This document shows positions 46,053 to 58,156 of a stretch of 64,000 bases of DNA, piece after piece (the first letter of the stretch is position 1; the number at the start of each line of letters is the position of its first letter). Source of the DNA: Kalaharituber pfeilii. Taxonomy: Eukaryota; Ascomycota; Pezizomycetes; Pezizales; Pezizaceae. Under the pieces are notes generated by a model. That model ran no database searches. It was not told the DNA's origin and saw only the letters and a program-made list of their open reading frames with translations. The stretch covers positions 310,001 to 374,000 of the forward strand of contig WHUZ01000054.1 in NCBI GenBank assembly GCA_015179045.1, given 5' to 3'. The translations under genes and the position numbers were made by a program.

Positions 46053-47855
46053 TAACCATGGAACTGGGTATTCTGCAACCTCTCATACTCCGGCTATATC
46101 CTACGCTTTAGGCTAGGTTAGGCGTATAAGTAGTGTGTGGTCCCCTAGTATCTATCATACTCTCCTTAAGAAACAGAAACATCCCAGTCGTTGCACTTTT
46201 AGTCAAAAGGCTGTAGGCTAATATTGCAGGTGCAGGAAAAATATATTGCTTGAAATTGGCTACCTTCGTATCTTCCAGGTCGTTTGACAAGTACCATACC
46301 TATTCAACTCTATCCGACTTGGATGCCGAAGTGACTACCTTCCCTGGATGGTGCCAAACCCAAGTCCCCACAACGCAGTTGCTGTGAAAGCTCTTCCCGG
46401 TTTATAGCGATCATGCACCACATTTGCTTGGGAGCTTAGGGTCACATACTAACCAGGGGAAAAGGCTATGTCGTGCATTGCATATGAAGCTACAATTGGA
46501 GCAGCCACACTACCTGATTTGTGCCATCAAATTTCGTATGCACCAACCCAAATACTAGTTTACCACCCCCTCGGTACCCCCATTACGCGCGTTACGCGCT
46601 CACTCTACAGTGATACGTTTTTCCACGATGTTGGCAATATAACCGGCACATTCTGTGGTCACGAAACAATACTCGATCCTTCCAAAAAAGCCGGGATCAG
46701 TATTGCAACCCCAACGGGCACTTGCAGCAAACTGTATGAAGGGAAGACATGTGCACTTGTTGGGTTTCTGATCCAGGTTTACAGCTACCTTGATATATGA
46801 GGCTTGTGTATGGCTGCCTCCTAATCATGCACAAAGTCCCCATTTTGGGGAGAGTACGCAATGCCTTATGAGCTTACTAAATAAGGATCTAGTTTATGAG
46901 ACTAACACAAAATATATATGCTATGATAAAGCTTTTGTTTTCAGCGCCGTCCCAACTAGATTAGTACTCTCGGGAACTTTTGTAAGGATCTGGTGGTTTT
47001 TATCTAAGTTTCGATATGCTTATCCAATTTGTTGGTACCTTTTCCTGAACGCATTCCAAGTTATTTTGAGGTAATTGCATTTAGATTCATTCCCCTAAAG
47101 CGCCCTATTGGAATTTTGAATTTAACGACGGATTAGCCCTTGGTATCGATCGACATGGGCTTGTTTCTTCCTCTCCTTTATATAATACAATCCTATGTTA
47201 TGCCCATGACTGCGATGAATTATTCCAAGGAAGTCTCGTAACCAACAGCACATTCGGATGGATTTGCCCTTTACAGAGCTTTACCCGAGTCAAGTGAGAT
47301 GCCCTAGGAAGGCCGGAGAATATGACAGGAAATCAGGAGGTACTGTATCGTAAGTTGAAACAACTGGTTTGATATGTGTCGCATTGAAAATTAAAACTTT
47401 TCTAGTACATGGCAATGATAACGATCGTATTCATTTTGGAAACACTTATCTACTTACTCCAGATGTTGGGAGCGGAAAGTACCTGCACACACTCAGTCCT
47501 GCACGTCAAGATCTTGTGGTTAACAAGTTTAGGATTACTAAGTATAGTATACGTACTTCTATTTTCAAGGTTCCTACCAGTTTTGATACACATACTTAGT
47601 CTCGTCACATACTCATACATAGTTTCCAGTGCGCATCTAAGTAGTCAAAAAAACATCTTTTAGCCTAGTCCCGACCTTCATACCATGGTACCGGACTATA
47701 AATGGCAGTCCTTGAGCTACAAGACCTAGGTAGTCTGCAATAGGTGTAAGCTTCATGAAGTGAATACATCACAGCAGCAGCACCAATCAATGGATGGGAT
47801 ATTCATGTTCCTAAGAAATGTGTGCTGCCAAGAAATAAGGAGCAAAGGTCGAGCC
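46053..47855. other. no gene recognised
   Basis: A frame at 46468-46800 and overlapping frames at 47369-47663 show no known domain. Probably non-coding or relic sequence. Confidence 0.4.
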
Positions 47856-48544
47856 ACAGTAACTCGCTACTGGTATAGCGAAAACCTTGCTATACCGAAA
47901 ATTGCACGGAGCCCATCATTCCGTTCGCACTCAAACACCTCTTGCTATAACGAAAATCCACTAAATAATGAAACAAGAATTTAATTGAGTGTTATTTATG
48001 TCTACATACAAATTATTCTTGCTATAATGAAAAATGGCTCATGGAATGCATATTAATCAAGGACCACCCATTTGCACAACTAGGAACTCCCAGTTAGTTT
48101 TGGCCTGATTCCACAAAAGAGGGTGTGCTTGGAATGTACCGGATTCATTTGTGAAATGCTTTCGAACTGCATCTAGGGTTTCTTTTTGATTTTGCAGCTC
48201 CAGTCTTCCTTTTGCATAGCTGCTGCTTTTCTAACTTGAGGTTCGGCTTTGTAGGTAATTTTGCTTCAAGAACATGATTGATTTGCATCTGCATAGTACT
48301 TGATCAATATCTCTGTACTCTTGATTTTGTACGCATTTTTTCCTATCCAGTTATTTCCATAAGGAGGAAAATTACGGAGTTGAAATCTGTTGCCATAAAT
48401 TCGGTGGGAGCTCAGGTACTCGGGTGGTCAAATTCAGCTGCCAAGCACATCACTGATCTTGCCACCCAATATTCTATAACGAAACTTTGCTATAACGAAA
48501 AAAGTGCCAGATTCTGTGGTTTTCGTTATAGCAAGGTTAGACTG
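47856..48544. mobile_element. pogo-like MITE, family A copy 2
   Basis: The right end is GCAAGGTTAGACTG followed by TA. The left end, CAGTAACTCGCTA...CTTGCTATACCGAAAA, is more diverged and lacks a clear TA. TTGCTATAACGAAA-type subterminal repeats occur several times inside. Confidence 0.6.
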
Positions 48545-48559
48545 TAATAGTCTGGGCGC

Positions 48560-48984
48560 GAGAACAGGATAATCAGACGAACACTTTCTGTCCGGAAACC
48601 TTGTTGTACCAGACGACTGACGGTTTTGCCAAAAATAATAGTCTGCTATTACGGCCATCGAAAATAATTGTCTGGGCGGACCGGGAAACAAAACTATAGC
48701 CTTTTAAATTCAAGTTACATACAAGCTAATTAGCCGAACTGGATGAAGGCCTTGATTGTGAGACTTCTTTTGTGCTTTCTGCTGTTATAATGGTATTATT
48801 GAGGTATCCTCAATATCTTGAATTTAATATTTGAAGTTCTGTAATATCTTGAAGAGAAGATCCCGCTGGAATACCAGTTTCCAGGCATACTGTACCTCCC
48901 AATTGGCTTACTAAGTTCTTTACCCCCTTGCGGGCACCCCTGCAAAATTTGTTATACCGGTTTAACGATAGTTAGATAAAACTG
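48560..48984. mobile_element. pogo-like MITE, family B copy 1
   Basis: It shares long interior blocks (TTTAAATTCAAGTTACATAC, GCTGGAATACCA, GCAAAATTTGTTATACCGG) with 54591-55013. The left boundary is blurred by rearrangement; the right end is ACTG followed by TA. Confidence 0.6.
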
Positions 48985-49239
48985 TACAGTACGGCTATCA
49001 TAGTGCGCGGGTGCGCCAGGGACCCGGCCGCGCTACTGGGTATGCATATGATACAATGAGCAGACGGTGCCAAGTATTACAAGTATTACTGCCAGAGATC
49101 TCCCGTGTGGCGAGGCCGCTGCTTTCCTGCAGTGGCATCGTTAGAAGCACCCTTGAATCTGGAGTCAACTGAGCGTCTCCCAGATTTCGGCTTTTTGCTG
49201 ATCAACCATCCTCGACTGGGCTAGCGGCGCCGCCCACAT

Positions 49240-50458
49240 TGCGCAGCGTGTGCGCTGCTATGAGACTGTGCGCTGCTCGCGATCGCACCTGCTCCGCTGC
49301 TGTCTTTCATCTGCCCGCCGCGCGCTCCTCACACCTCACCTCACACCTCACACCTCACACCTCACACCTCACACCGCTTCCGTGCCTTTTCTTTTTTCCC
49401 TTCCCTTCCCTTCCCTTCCCTTCCCTTTCCTTTCTTTTTCTATGCTTCGACAGGCCCCGGCGCCCTACTTGGGGCTAGTACCAGGCTGCCGGAGTCAGAC
49501 TACTCTACCTCCCCGCAGCGGGCTTGCACTGCAGCACTGTGTCACGGTCACGGCCAGGGCAGCAGCTCCTGCCCCCAGACGCAGCGCTGCGCTATTCCGC
49601 GTTCGCCCCAGGCGGGCAGTCCCAAGCCAGACGACCCGCAGCCCCAGGCGGCCCCCCCAGTCGCTCCATGTGCACCGGTGGAGCACTCCTCCGTGCTGCC
49701 TGCGCTTCCTCCCCCGTTGCACGTACCGTCCCCATTCCCCGTCCCACAGCTCTTCGTGATAAATACTAGCAGCCTGCCCAGCCTCTCGGGATCGACTCCC
49801 CTCCCCCCCTCCCCTCCCCCCCTCCCCCCCTCCCCCCCTCCCTCCCTCTCCCTCCATATCCTGTTCCAATTCGCACATATCGCCTTCCGTCGAAGCCCAC
49901 GCAATCTTGGGGCACCAGCAGGTGTCTGCGAGAACAGGAATCCACGCAACTCGCATAGAAAAGGGCCCGCTAGCCTCTTTCCCCCTCCCTCCTGGCGGTT
50001 GCCAGTTGCTTGTCCCATTTAACGAAGACATCAGCGGGTGGTCCCAGCATACAGACAACCGTTCAACTCTCAACGCAACTCTAACTAAACTCGACACGCA
50101 GACATCGCTCCCTTAACGAGAAATCCGGGTTGAATCGACCACGAATGCAATATGGCAGATTCGAGGGCAGCTAATCGAGGCACGGTATGCTCTTCCCGCC
50201 CGCCCCGACCCCCCCCCGAGCCCCCTCGAGCCTCCGCCTTCCCTCAGTCTTCCTTGAAGCAATTAATTCCCTCCCGTCGTTATCCTTCCATTGGTCTCCG
50301 TAACCTGTGCGCTTCGAGGTGCAGACGTTGCAGTAGGCATTTCGCTGAAGTCTATTCTCCAATTACTACTTTTGTGAGCCTATTTGTGAGAAAAGGAATA
50401 GGAATAGAAAAGTTTAAGGTGCTTACAATTGACTGGAATTGCGTACGGACTATAGATA
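49240..50458 (+). promoter_or_regulatory. C/T-rich leader of the LaeA-like gene
   Basis: Three pyrimidine tracts lie upstream of the gene: CACACCT-type tandem repeats (about 49318-49376), TTCCC repeats (about 49393-49430) and a long CCCCTCCC tract (about 49796-49852). The complement of the last is a run of G-tracts able to form a G-quadruplex. An upstream ATG at 50152 begins an 11-codon frame ending at a GTATGC donor; splicing to 50456 would join it in frame to the main ORF. Confidence 0.5.
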
Positions 50459-52653
50459 ATGCCCGATCTTGCGAACCTCATGAATCCGTCCGAGCCCGAT
50501 CATCGCTATTCCCCGGATCATCATAACGCTCGTGCGCGGTCCCACCAGCCGTCGCCGCAAGCCTACATGAGTAGCTCAGTGGCCTATCACAACAACAGAA
50601 ATGGCAGTAACACTCCAAGCGATCCCTGTTCCGTAAATCCTCAATCGCAATCCAATTCAATCAGGGAGCATTCTGAGATGTTTCAAAACTCAACCCCCCC
50701 GGCTTCACATCACCCTATCAAGCTCGCCCCATTGTCTGAACTCACAGCATCTTTATACCATTCCACGACAAATCCCAGTACTTACGCGTCTTGTGGCTCA
50801 GGCTATCCGGTCGCCAGAATCGACTCGAGTGGTCTTACTGGTCACCATTACCCATCTTCATCCTACTCTTCCCTGCAGCCAGCTTCGCGTGGAACGATTG
50901 GTGGGCAAGAAGAATTCAAGGAAAGAAGTTATGGATACAAGGACCAAATTCCCTCTGGCTTAATGGGGCCTCCGCCATTCAATTCTTGGCATAATAATGG
51001 CTGGAAAGAAACATCGATGTCTTCTTCGTCTTCCACAACTTCATCGTCAAAGTCTGAGTCGACGTCTCCCCAACCAATGAATTGGGGAGGTAAGCTGAGT
51101 CCCAAACGAAGCTCCGAAAAGGTCAACGGGCGATCATACGCAATGTCGGTAGATTATATCTTTCCAAATGACGATGTAGGTATGTCCTGTTGATGGTGTT
51201 TATAAGCACTGTACAATCAAAGCTAATACTTATATAGAAAGAGCAAGAACGGTGCGTGTAGCCAGTGATGGTTGATATTGAGGCATATATTGACCTGAGT
51301 CACATTAACAGGTTAGACTTAACGCATAAGATATTTTTGCTCCTATTGAATGGTGCTCTTCATTGGGCTCCTATTGGGAACGATCCAAAGAGGGTGGGTC
51401 AAACGTCTCTCCTTCATTGGTCTTCGTTGATATAGATTTGCTGATTTTGCTGTAGATACTTGACATAGGCACAGGAACTGGTAATACTTTTCTCTAAATT
51501 GGAATTTACTCTAACCAAGCACAATGCTAATGGATTATACTCTATCATTAGGAATTTGGGTAATTGACATGGCTGAGTAAGGCTTCAATCTAGGAACCAC
51601 CACCCGCTATTATATAAATTCATATTAATCCTGAATTTCTCACTTCGCAGAAAATATCCCAATGCTACCGTAATTGGAACTGATGTGCTAAAAATTCAAT
51701 CTGAAGTGAGTAACATGTGTCAATAATGATGATGGCATACGCAAGGGCTAATGCATTGGTGGATTTATTATTTATAGAGGTCGGCTCTTTTATCGAACAT
51801 TATATACTGAAGTCTCACATATCGCTAATGAGAGGTTAAGATACCCGCAAAATGCGAGCTTTGTGATTTTTGATGCAGAAGCTACATGGCCTTGGCTTGA
51901 AAAATTTGACTTTATGCACACCCGCTGCCTCGCAGGCGCTTTGGCGGATTGGGAAAAGTTTATTGCTCAAGCATTTCAGTAAGACCCCAGGGCTTTTCTT
52001 CGCAAAGAGTATTTTATTCACATTCAAGCTACAGTAATCTGAAACCTGGAGGGTATATTGAGCTTCATGAATACAGTACTGAAGTCTTTTCCCCGGACCC
52101 CTCAATCTCCCCAGCTATTCATGCACCCACGATCTTCCAATGGGCACAGCTCTTTAACCAAGCGTCCACTCTCTCTGGTCGCCCCCCCGGAAACATTATA
52201 ACTCCACGCCTCAAGCATGAACTTGCTGCTGCGGGTTTTGTGGATATTGAGGAGAGGCCACTAATGTTGCCCCTTGGGGTTTGGCATCCGGAAAGAAGGA
52301 TGAAAGAATTAGGGGCTTATGGCTTATTGAACATGCTGGATGGAGTGGAAGGTTTTACCCTTCGGCTGTTTACGAGGTATCTTGGTTGGACGGATGAGCA
52401 ATGTAAGATTTTGATTGATAAAGTGAGAAAAGAGTTTAAAAGAGGAGCGAAGTTATACGTATTAGAGTAAGTAGATATTCCATTTGAAATGCACACTTAA
52501 GAACTAACAACTGATGGTTTTTATAGGTATGTAATCTGGGCTCGTAAGCCAGGAGTTGTCAGCCCCGTTAGCAACAACAACAACGTAAATCGTGCCTCAC
52601 CGTCTCACAGAACATCCTATATACCCCCCCAAGGCTTTTATCACCGTGGCTAA
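50459..52653 (+). CDS. LaeA/UMTA-like SAM-dependent methyltransferase
   Basis: Nine exons fit: 50459-51175, 51238-51251, 51312-51393, 51456-51480, 51552-51576, 51651-51705, 51833-51978, 52035-52466 and 52527-52653; about 540 aa. The first 240 residues are Ser/Pro/Asn-rich and probably disordered. The methyltransferase core then reads KEQERLDLTHKIFLLLLNGA, LDIGTGTGIWVIDMAEKYP (SAM motif I), VIGTDVL, FDFMHTRCLAGALADWEKF, LKPGGYIELHE and GVWHPERRMKELGAY. It is closest in kind to fungal LaeA-like proteins; the true LaeA is a nuclear regulator of secondary metabolism, and that role is only inferred here. Exons of 14, 25 and 25 nt are unusually small. The acceptor of exon 7 (GAG before 51833) is the least certain; the nearer TAG at 51777 gives stops. 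A start at 50152 with a further intron is possible. Confidence 0.83.
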
Positions 52654-53908
52654 GCCATCATGCATCCTTTAAGCATTACTTTTGTGTTAGTCGTTTTAAC
52701 AAACTCATTATCAATCATGTTATGTGGACACTTTCTGTTTGTTTTATTATTTATCCCCTCGTTTTCTTACCATTTCAACGACTGTACATGATAGCGGCTT
52801 GGTTGAGGTAAAGGGGTTAGGAGTTTGGAAAGCGCACAGGTTGTGTAGATGCTTTACGGAAAAAATATTACTGATGTGAGGAGGCAAAACGCTCAATAAC
52901 GACGTCATGGAGGGCTCTAATAATGGCGACGAGATGACAGGAGTGAGATTGAGAATGAGATTGGACACTTATGCTTCTTTTTACATTCTCGTTTTGTATA
53001 TTCACGGTTACCACGGTCTTACACTTTTCAGAGCACAATTTGTATGATACGTTCATTTTGATTCGGATGTATTACTTTTCTTGGACCATGTCAAAGTACT
53101 GGTATCCTTTTCTTCTTTTGCTGAGAGCTGCCAATCTGTCATTGATTTCTTACGGCTTCTCTTGTTTCAAATTTGTTTTCCATCATCTTCACTTGCACTT
53201 ATGTACATTACATCATTCCAGCCATTGATCGTCTGTCATTTTCAGAAGCGTTTGTCACATAAATGACGCTACTTTTTCCAACTCCACGTTGAAGTTTTCA
53301 AAATCTTAGCTCAAGCGAGCATCTGTTTGTGAACTGTTCCATCGACTTTCGTATGTCCTTTCTAATTCCGGGCTGGTTTCTCTTTCTGTTCTGTTCAATT
53401 TTTTTGGTACGCACAGTCTCACTTCTGTTTGAGACTTTTCTACTCGTTTATAAGAAAGATACGACTGAGACTAACATCCCTTGCGTTGCTAATGCTGTAT
53501 CTGGACCCTATCCTGGTATCTTGACAATGGTGACATGGGTTGCAGCTAGGGGCGTGTGAGCGGACCTGCTGTCCCTAAAGTATGTCTTAAGCCTCCCATA
53601 TTATTACAGTTAGTATTATTTATTTTATTATTAATTCAATTTTTCCTTTTCAGTTTGCAGAACCTACATTATTGTGAAGCAACTGTCACCTTTTTTGCTT
53701 CTCCTTGCGTTGTGACAAGTGCGTGAATCAGTGAGAATTAAAATGGCAGTGATGAGACATATACAGAGTGCAATCTTGAATACTTACAATCAAAGGGCCT
53801 GGCTGCATTGCATGTATTTACTCTACATATGCATGCACACCGTACTATATGTTTGGACAGAAAGGTTTCAGGTAAAAAGATCTACTCTAGAATATGAAAT
53901 GGAGGAGA

Positions 53909-53970
<62 letters not shown>

Positions 53971-54590
53971 TATATACAAAGCACTTAGGTACGGTAGTTT
54001 CCTGTTTGGTTTGGACAAGCATCGAGATCGCATTTTCTTTTCTTTTTTTTTTTTTTTTTTTTTTTTCCTCCACTATGTTCTAAATGATACTTGCGTAGCT
54101 ACCCCTGGCCCTCAATTTTTTTTTCCCCAAGCTTTTCTTTGTTGTAAATTGCTAATCGATATCGGTAATGTGTGTCCGCTACTTAATGGTTTGAAAACCA
54201 CCGGATACCACAGAGTCTACTCATGCATAGGTCAAAAATATACAATTATTGAGAGCATGTTCTTCCTGCTTGGCGGGCCGGCCGCAACGATTATGCCGGC
54301 AGTCTCGTGATCTCGGACCATGGCAACGTTACTTTCGTCCTCGAAACGAGAGCCAATCCCGCGACCGCTTGAACTTGGCTAACTTACCTAGAATGGTGGC
54401 CTACAGTAGAACCGGGGGCCCGCATCGGAGATCAGATCGGGGTCATCTCGGGGAACGCAGGCAAGCAAGGAAGCAAGTAGGATCGGAGCGGAAATCAATA
54501 TCAATATTAATATCGGCTGTTGGGATCGATTAGAGGGCGGTAGTCTAGTGCCCGGCCGATCGCAATCCGCAGCATTGGGTATAACGTGTA
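52654..54590. other. intergenic with simple repeats
   Basis: No gene recognised. (GAAA)n leading into about 28 A lies at 53911-53968, and T-rich runs at 54037-54066, so the two can fold on each other. Confidence 0.45.
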
Positions 54591-55013
54591 CAGTTATACC
54601 ATGCTATACCGGACGACCCTTGGCAGTTTGTGCAATTTACATACAAAAAAATTAGCTATACTGGGCACCCAGTTAAACCGGACCGGACAATAAAACTATA
54701 GACTTTTAAATTCAAGTTACATACAAAGTAACTAGCTGAACCAGATGAAGGTCTCAACAATGAAACTTATTTTGTACCTTCTGTGTGTTATAGTGGTATT
54801 ATTGAAGTTCTCAATATCTTGAATTCAACGTTCAAAGTTCTGTAATATCTTGGGAGATCGAGAAGAGAATACCCCGCTGGAATACCATTGTATCTCTCAA
54901 TTGCCTTACTAAGCCCATGGCAGGCACCTTTGCAAAATTTGTTATACCGGACGCTAGGTTAAACCGGACAGAAAGTGTTCGATTTTGGTCGTCTGGTATA
55001 GCAAGGTGTAACT
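54591..55013. mobile_element. pogo-like MITE, family B copy 2
   Basis: Terminal inverted repeats CAGTTATACCATGCTATACC (left) and the complement of CAGTTACACCTTGCTATACC (right). TA flanks both sides (54589-54590, 55014-55015). It is 423 bp, non-coding and related in interior to 48560-48984. Confidence 0.8.
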
Positions 55014-55110
55014 GTACCTCTAAATTGGCAGCTTAGTGGAACTGCACATGTCACGTCATGTCAGTTCATGGACGGGGAGAAAAACATGACACACGCCCTT
55101 TGAGCCGTTG

Positions 55111-55117
55111 AGAAGAA

Positions 55118-55159
<42 letters not shown>
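55111..55159 (+). mobile_element. poly(A) insertion with target duplication
   Basis: AGCCGTTG occurs at 55103-55110 and 55160-55167. Between them are only AGAAGAAC and about 41 A. It looks like target-primed insertion of an almost pure poly(A) end. Confidence 0.65.
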
Positions 55160-55161
<2 letters not shown>

Positions 55162-55167
55162 CCGTTG

Positions 55168-56022
55168 TGCAATCACCTTGCATATAATCAATATCCTGAC
55201 AACGGGTAAAGTGCAATTTAAATGTTACAGCACCGTTTATATAGGACCCACCAGTATGGTATGCAGAGGCAAATACTAATATATACGACGTAGGACATAC
55301 GAAGTAGTAACATGTGTAGTTTTATCGATATCTTTTAGATCTAAACTGAACCGTTCTATCGCTGCTAGATTTTGCACCAATCGAAATTGAGATCAGAAAC
55401 AGGGATAGGATCATCCAGAACAGATTTCCTATTATTGTCCCTTAGATAACGAGCGACAGCATATTATGTAAATATACCTAAGTTTGCGTAGGCTAAGTTA
55501 GGGCACATCTAGCGAGCTCACGAATGGTGTGCTTCCGGCAGTAGAAACTGACAGTACTACCTCGTGACCATGATACATTAAGAATGCATGGTAAACCTGG
55601 CATTAAGCCACAAAATGTCGGCAGTTGCCTTAGCATGTATCAAATACCAGGAACAGTTTGTACATAGGCAATCGAATATCTTCAACCAAAAATTTCAAGA
55701 CAGAGTAGCGCTTGGTATCAACATACGTATTTACAGGCAGTGCACACCTGCTAGTGAATCTCCATATTCCTATTTACAGGGCATACAAGTTTCTGTATGC
55801 ACTGAATGTATCACGTCCAATTATCTATCTGTGGCTATATTCGTAGAGAAAGAAAAACGCCTGGAACAGGTAAATATCCCATTAAAAATGCAAGAAGAAC
55901 CCAAACATAGGAAAAACGAATAGAAGGAAATCTAAATGAGCAATATAGCGTGAGGTGACGGGTTTACAAGGCGTATTAACCCAGTGTAGTGTTTTGCAAG
56001 GGCCGTCCGACCCTCTCCTTTC
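55168..56022. other. intergenic, no gene recognised
   Basis: A plus-strand frame at 55588-55923 lacks known motifs. The region lies downstream of the seven-TM gene and may include its 3' UTR. Confidence 0.4.
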
Positions 56023-58156
56023 TCATCTCCCGTTGGCGATCCCGCTCCACTTCTTATCGTCATTGCCGCTCCGCTCCCGCTGGCGTTCCTCTAAATCTCG
56101 CACCCTGTTGATTTTGTCAAGTTCATGTGGCAGCGGAGGGAGTTTCTTCAGTACATGTGACGGTGCAGGAGGTCTCGCAGGTGTAGGGGTCAGAACTGGG
56201 GCTACCGATGCTGCAGGCACAGGTTCCCGCTTGGTGCCAGCTGTCGACTGTTGTCCTACGTGAATGACATTATTCGCAAATGCGGATACTCCGCGCGTTT
56301 TGCTAGCCTTTTCACGCTTCCGCTCCCGCTCCCGCATGCAGTTTCGCTCCTCACGCCATTGTTGCTGCTGTTGTTGCGGCGGGGAGTGATGTAGGTACAG
56401 AGTATTCCTCATACTACTCTCGCTTCGTTTTCCATAGGACATATCAAGAGGACGACTCACTCCCTCCATCCTACCCCACCTGTTCTTGCTGCTATTTACT
56501 TTTCCGACCTTGGTAGCTCGAAACTGTGCCTCAGGTGATAATATTTGAGAGACTGCTGCCAAGGGAGACGAACTGGCCACCACTGAAGTTCTGGGTCCCC
56601 TGGTAGCCTCTTCATTTCTCCACGCTGCGGAGTATGGCCCTGAATTCACCACTATCTCCATACGCGCACATAGGGACGAGCGAACTTCAGTGGGCTGTGC
56701 AGCTGGATTCCCATCGTGCCATTGAGAACTGATTCTAGTGTTAGTGGGTACAGCTGCTGAGGCATGTATTCCTTGCCGATTCAGTCTTGTTTTATCTTCC
56801 CCATTCACATTGTAGTGGAGAATTTTACCCCCTACCAGCTTCATTTGTTTTCGATCGCCCTCGTGCCTGGAGTGGGTATCCATCTGCTTGTTGGCCATTT
56901 TCACACCTATCCTACTCTTTTTACTACTACACCCTCCGTAGAACAACACCCTCAGTCCTGGTAAGCAAATTGCGATACCACCGAGCATCATCTCTAGCAC
57001 AGTGAAGATTTTCTCATGCAGCCCTAGTGCTGAGGCATATGTAGCACCAGTAGCACGGCCAAATAACACACCCCCGGTAATTATGTCTCCAACCCGAGGC
57101 GTTATGGTAACGGTGGAGACCAGAATATACGCCGTGCGACCAATAGAAGCCCCAGTTGTGAGTATCATAAGGGCAAGAAGTAGCGTTGCACTTGGTAAAA
57201 TAAAAGTTGGATGGGAGCGAGGGTGCAGTTGATGTGGTGAGCGGAAGTTTAGAAAAAGAATAATACCGAAGGCAATTACTAGGAACACAGTTGTTAAATT
57301 GTATCAGCAGGGGAGAAGGGAATGACGGTTACTCACGCAATAAGTAGGTCCCAAGGCTTCCCACACTGGAAACTATGATAGCGGTTTGCCTCTCTTTGAC
57401 CTCCTTCCCTAGATTCCGAGAAGATATGTCGCTTGGTTCATTTCGTCCAAGTGCCATTCCATCAACTATGGACTCATACACGATGACAGCAAGGAAGAGC
57501 AATAATGTGATGCATCCACTGGCATAGAGCATGATCCTGGCTATTGTTATTCTTTTTGTTGTCGCAGGATGCACGACTGGAGGTTTTTTCACAGCACTAT
57601 TATTTTCATCACCTGTCTGAACCCCTTCAGGCCATACTGGTATTATACCCCACAATCGTAGCCCTTTGCCTACTTCCCATGCAGCGCAAAGAAGCCCAAA
57701 CTTTATGCTCCAGACTATTACAAGATATGCAATCTCAACTGCAATTCCCACTCTTTGCAAATCCCACCGTAACCTCCCTACCTCGTTTTCCCGGCTTATT
57801 ATCAGGGTCGCAATTTCCGACTCCGACCCACCATATCGGATCGCCAATGCAATTCGCTTCTCTGAGTATGTATAACCCCATCTGATTGCATACGAAATTC
57901 CGGTACAATAGAATGTTGCAAAAATATGAATAAAGATAATCCAAAGAGTTGTAAAAGTTGAGCTTCTCAAAAAACGATTCCTAGGTGATTCAGGGAGCGT
58001 GCGAGAGTGGTGGCGTGCTCGGCGTAATCGTTCACGGCGGTGGTGGATATGACCAGCATAAAAGCGAAGCAGAATAGTGACTGTAAGTATGAAGTACAAG
58101 GACCATATAATCGCAACGGCAGTTGTTGGGGCGAGTACGCTGGAGTTTTCACTCAT
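56023..58156 (-). CDS. seven-TM protein with basic, polyQ cytoplasmic tail
   Basis: Exons are 58156-57337 and 57278-56023 around a 58 bp intron (GTGAGT...TAG); 691 aa. The ATG at 58156 gives MSENSS and a membrane span at once. Seven hydrophobic segments are visible: TTAVAIIWSLYFILTVTILL, TTLWIIFIHIFATFYCTGIS, VEIAYLVIVWSIKFGLLCAA, IMLYASGCITLLLFLAVIVY, LGTYLLLIAFGIILFLNF (across the splice), ATLLLALMILTTGASIGRTA and a last one near FTVLEMMLGGIAICLPGLRV. The remaining 300 residues are hydrophilic, rich in Arg/Ser, with a Q6 stretch and a Pro-rich end. The layout suggests a receptor-like or fungal integral membrane protein with a signalling tail, but I recognise no family signature. Confidence 0.8.

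Noticed and set aside
50152..50184. Upstream first exon of the methyltransferase
   Set aside because: Splicing to 50456 would be in frame, but the 271 bp intron is long for this genome, so the start at 50459 was kept.
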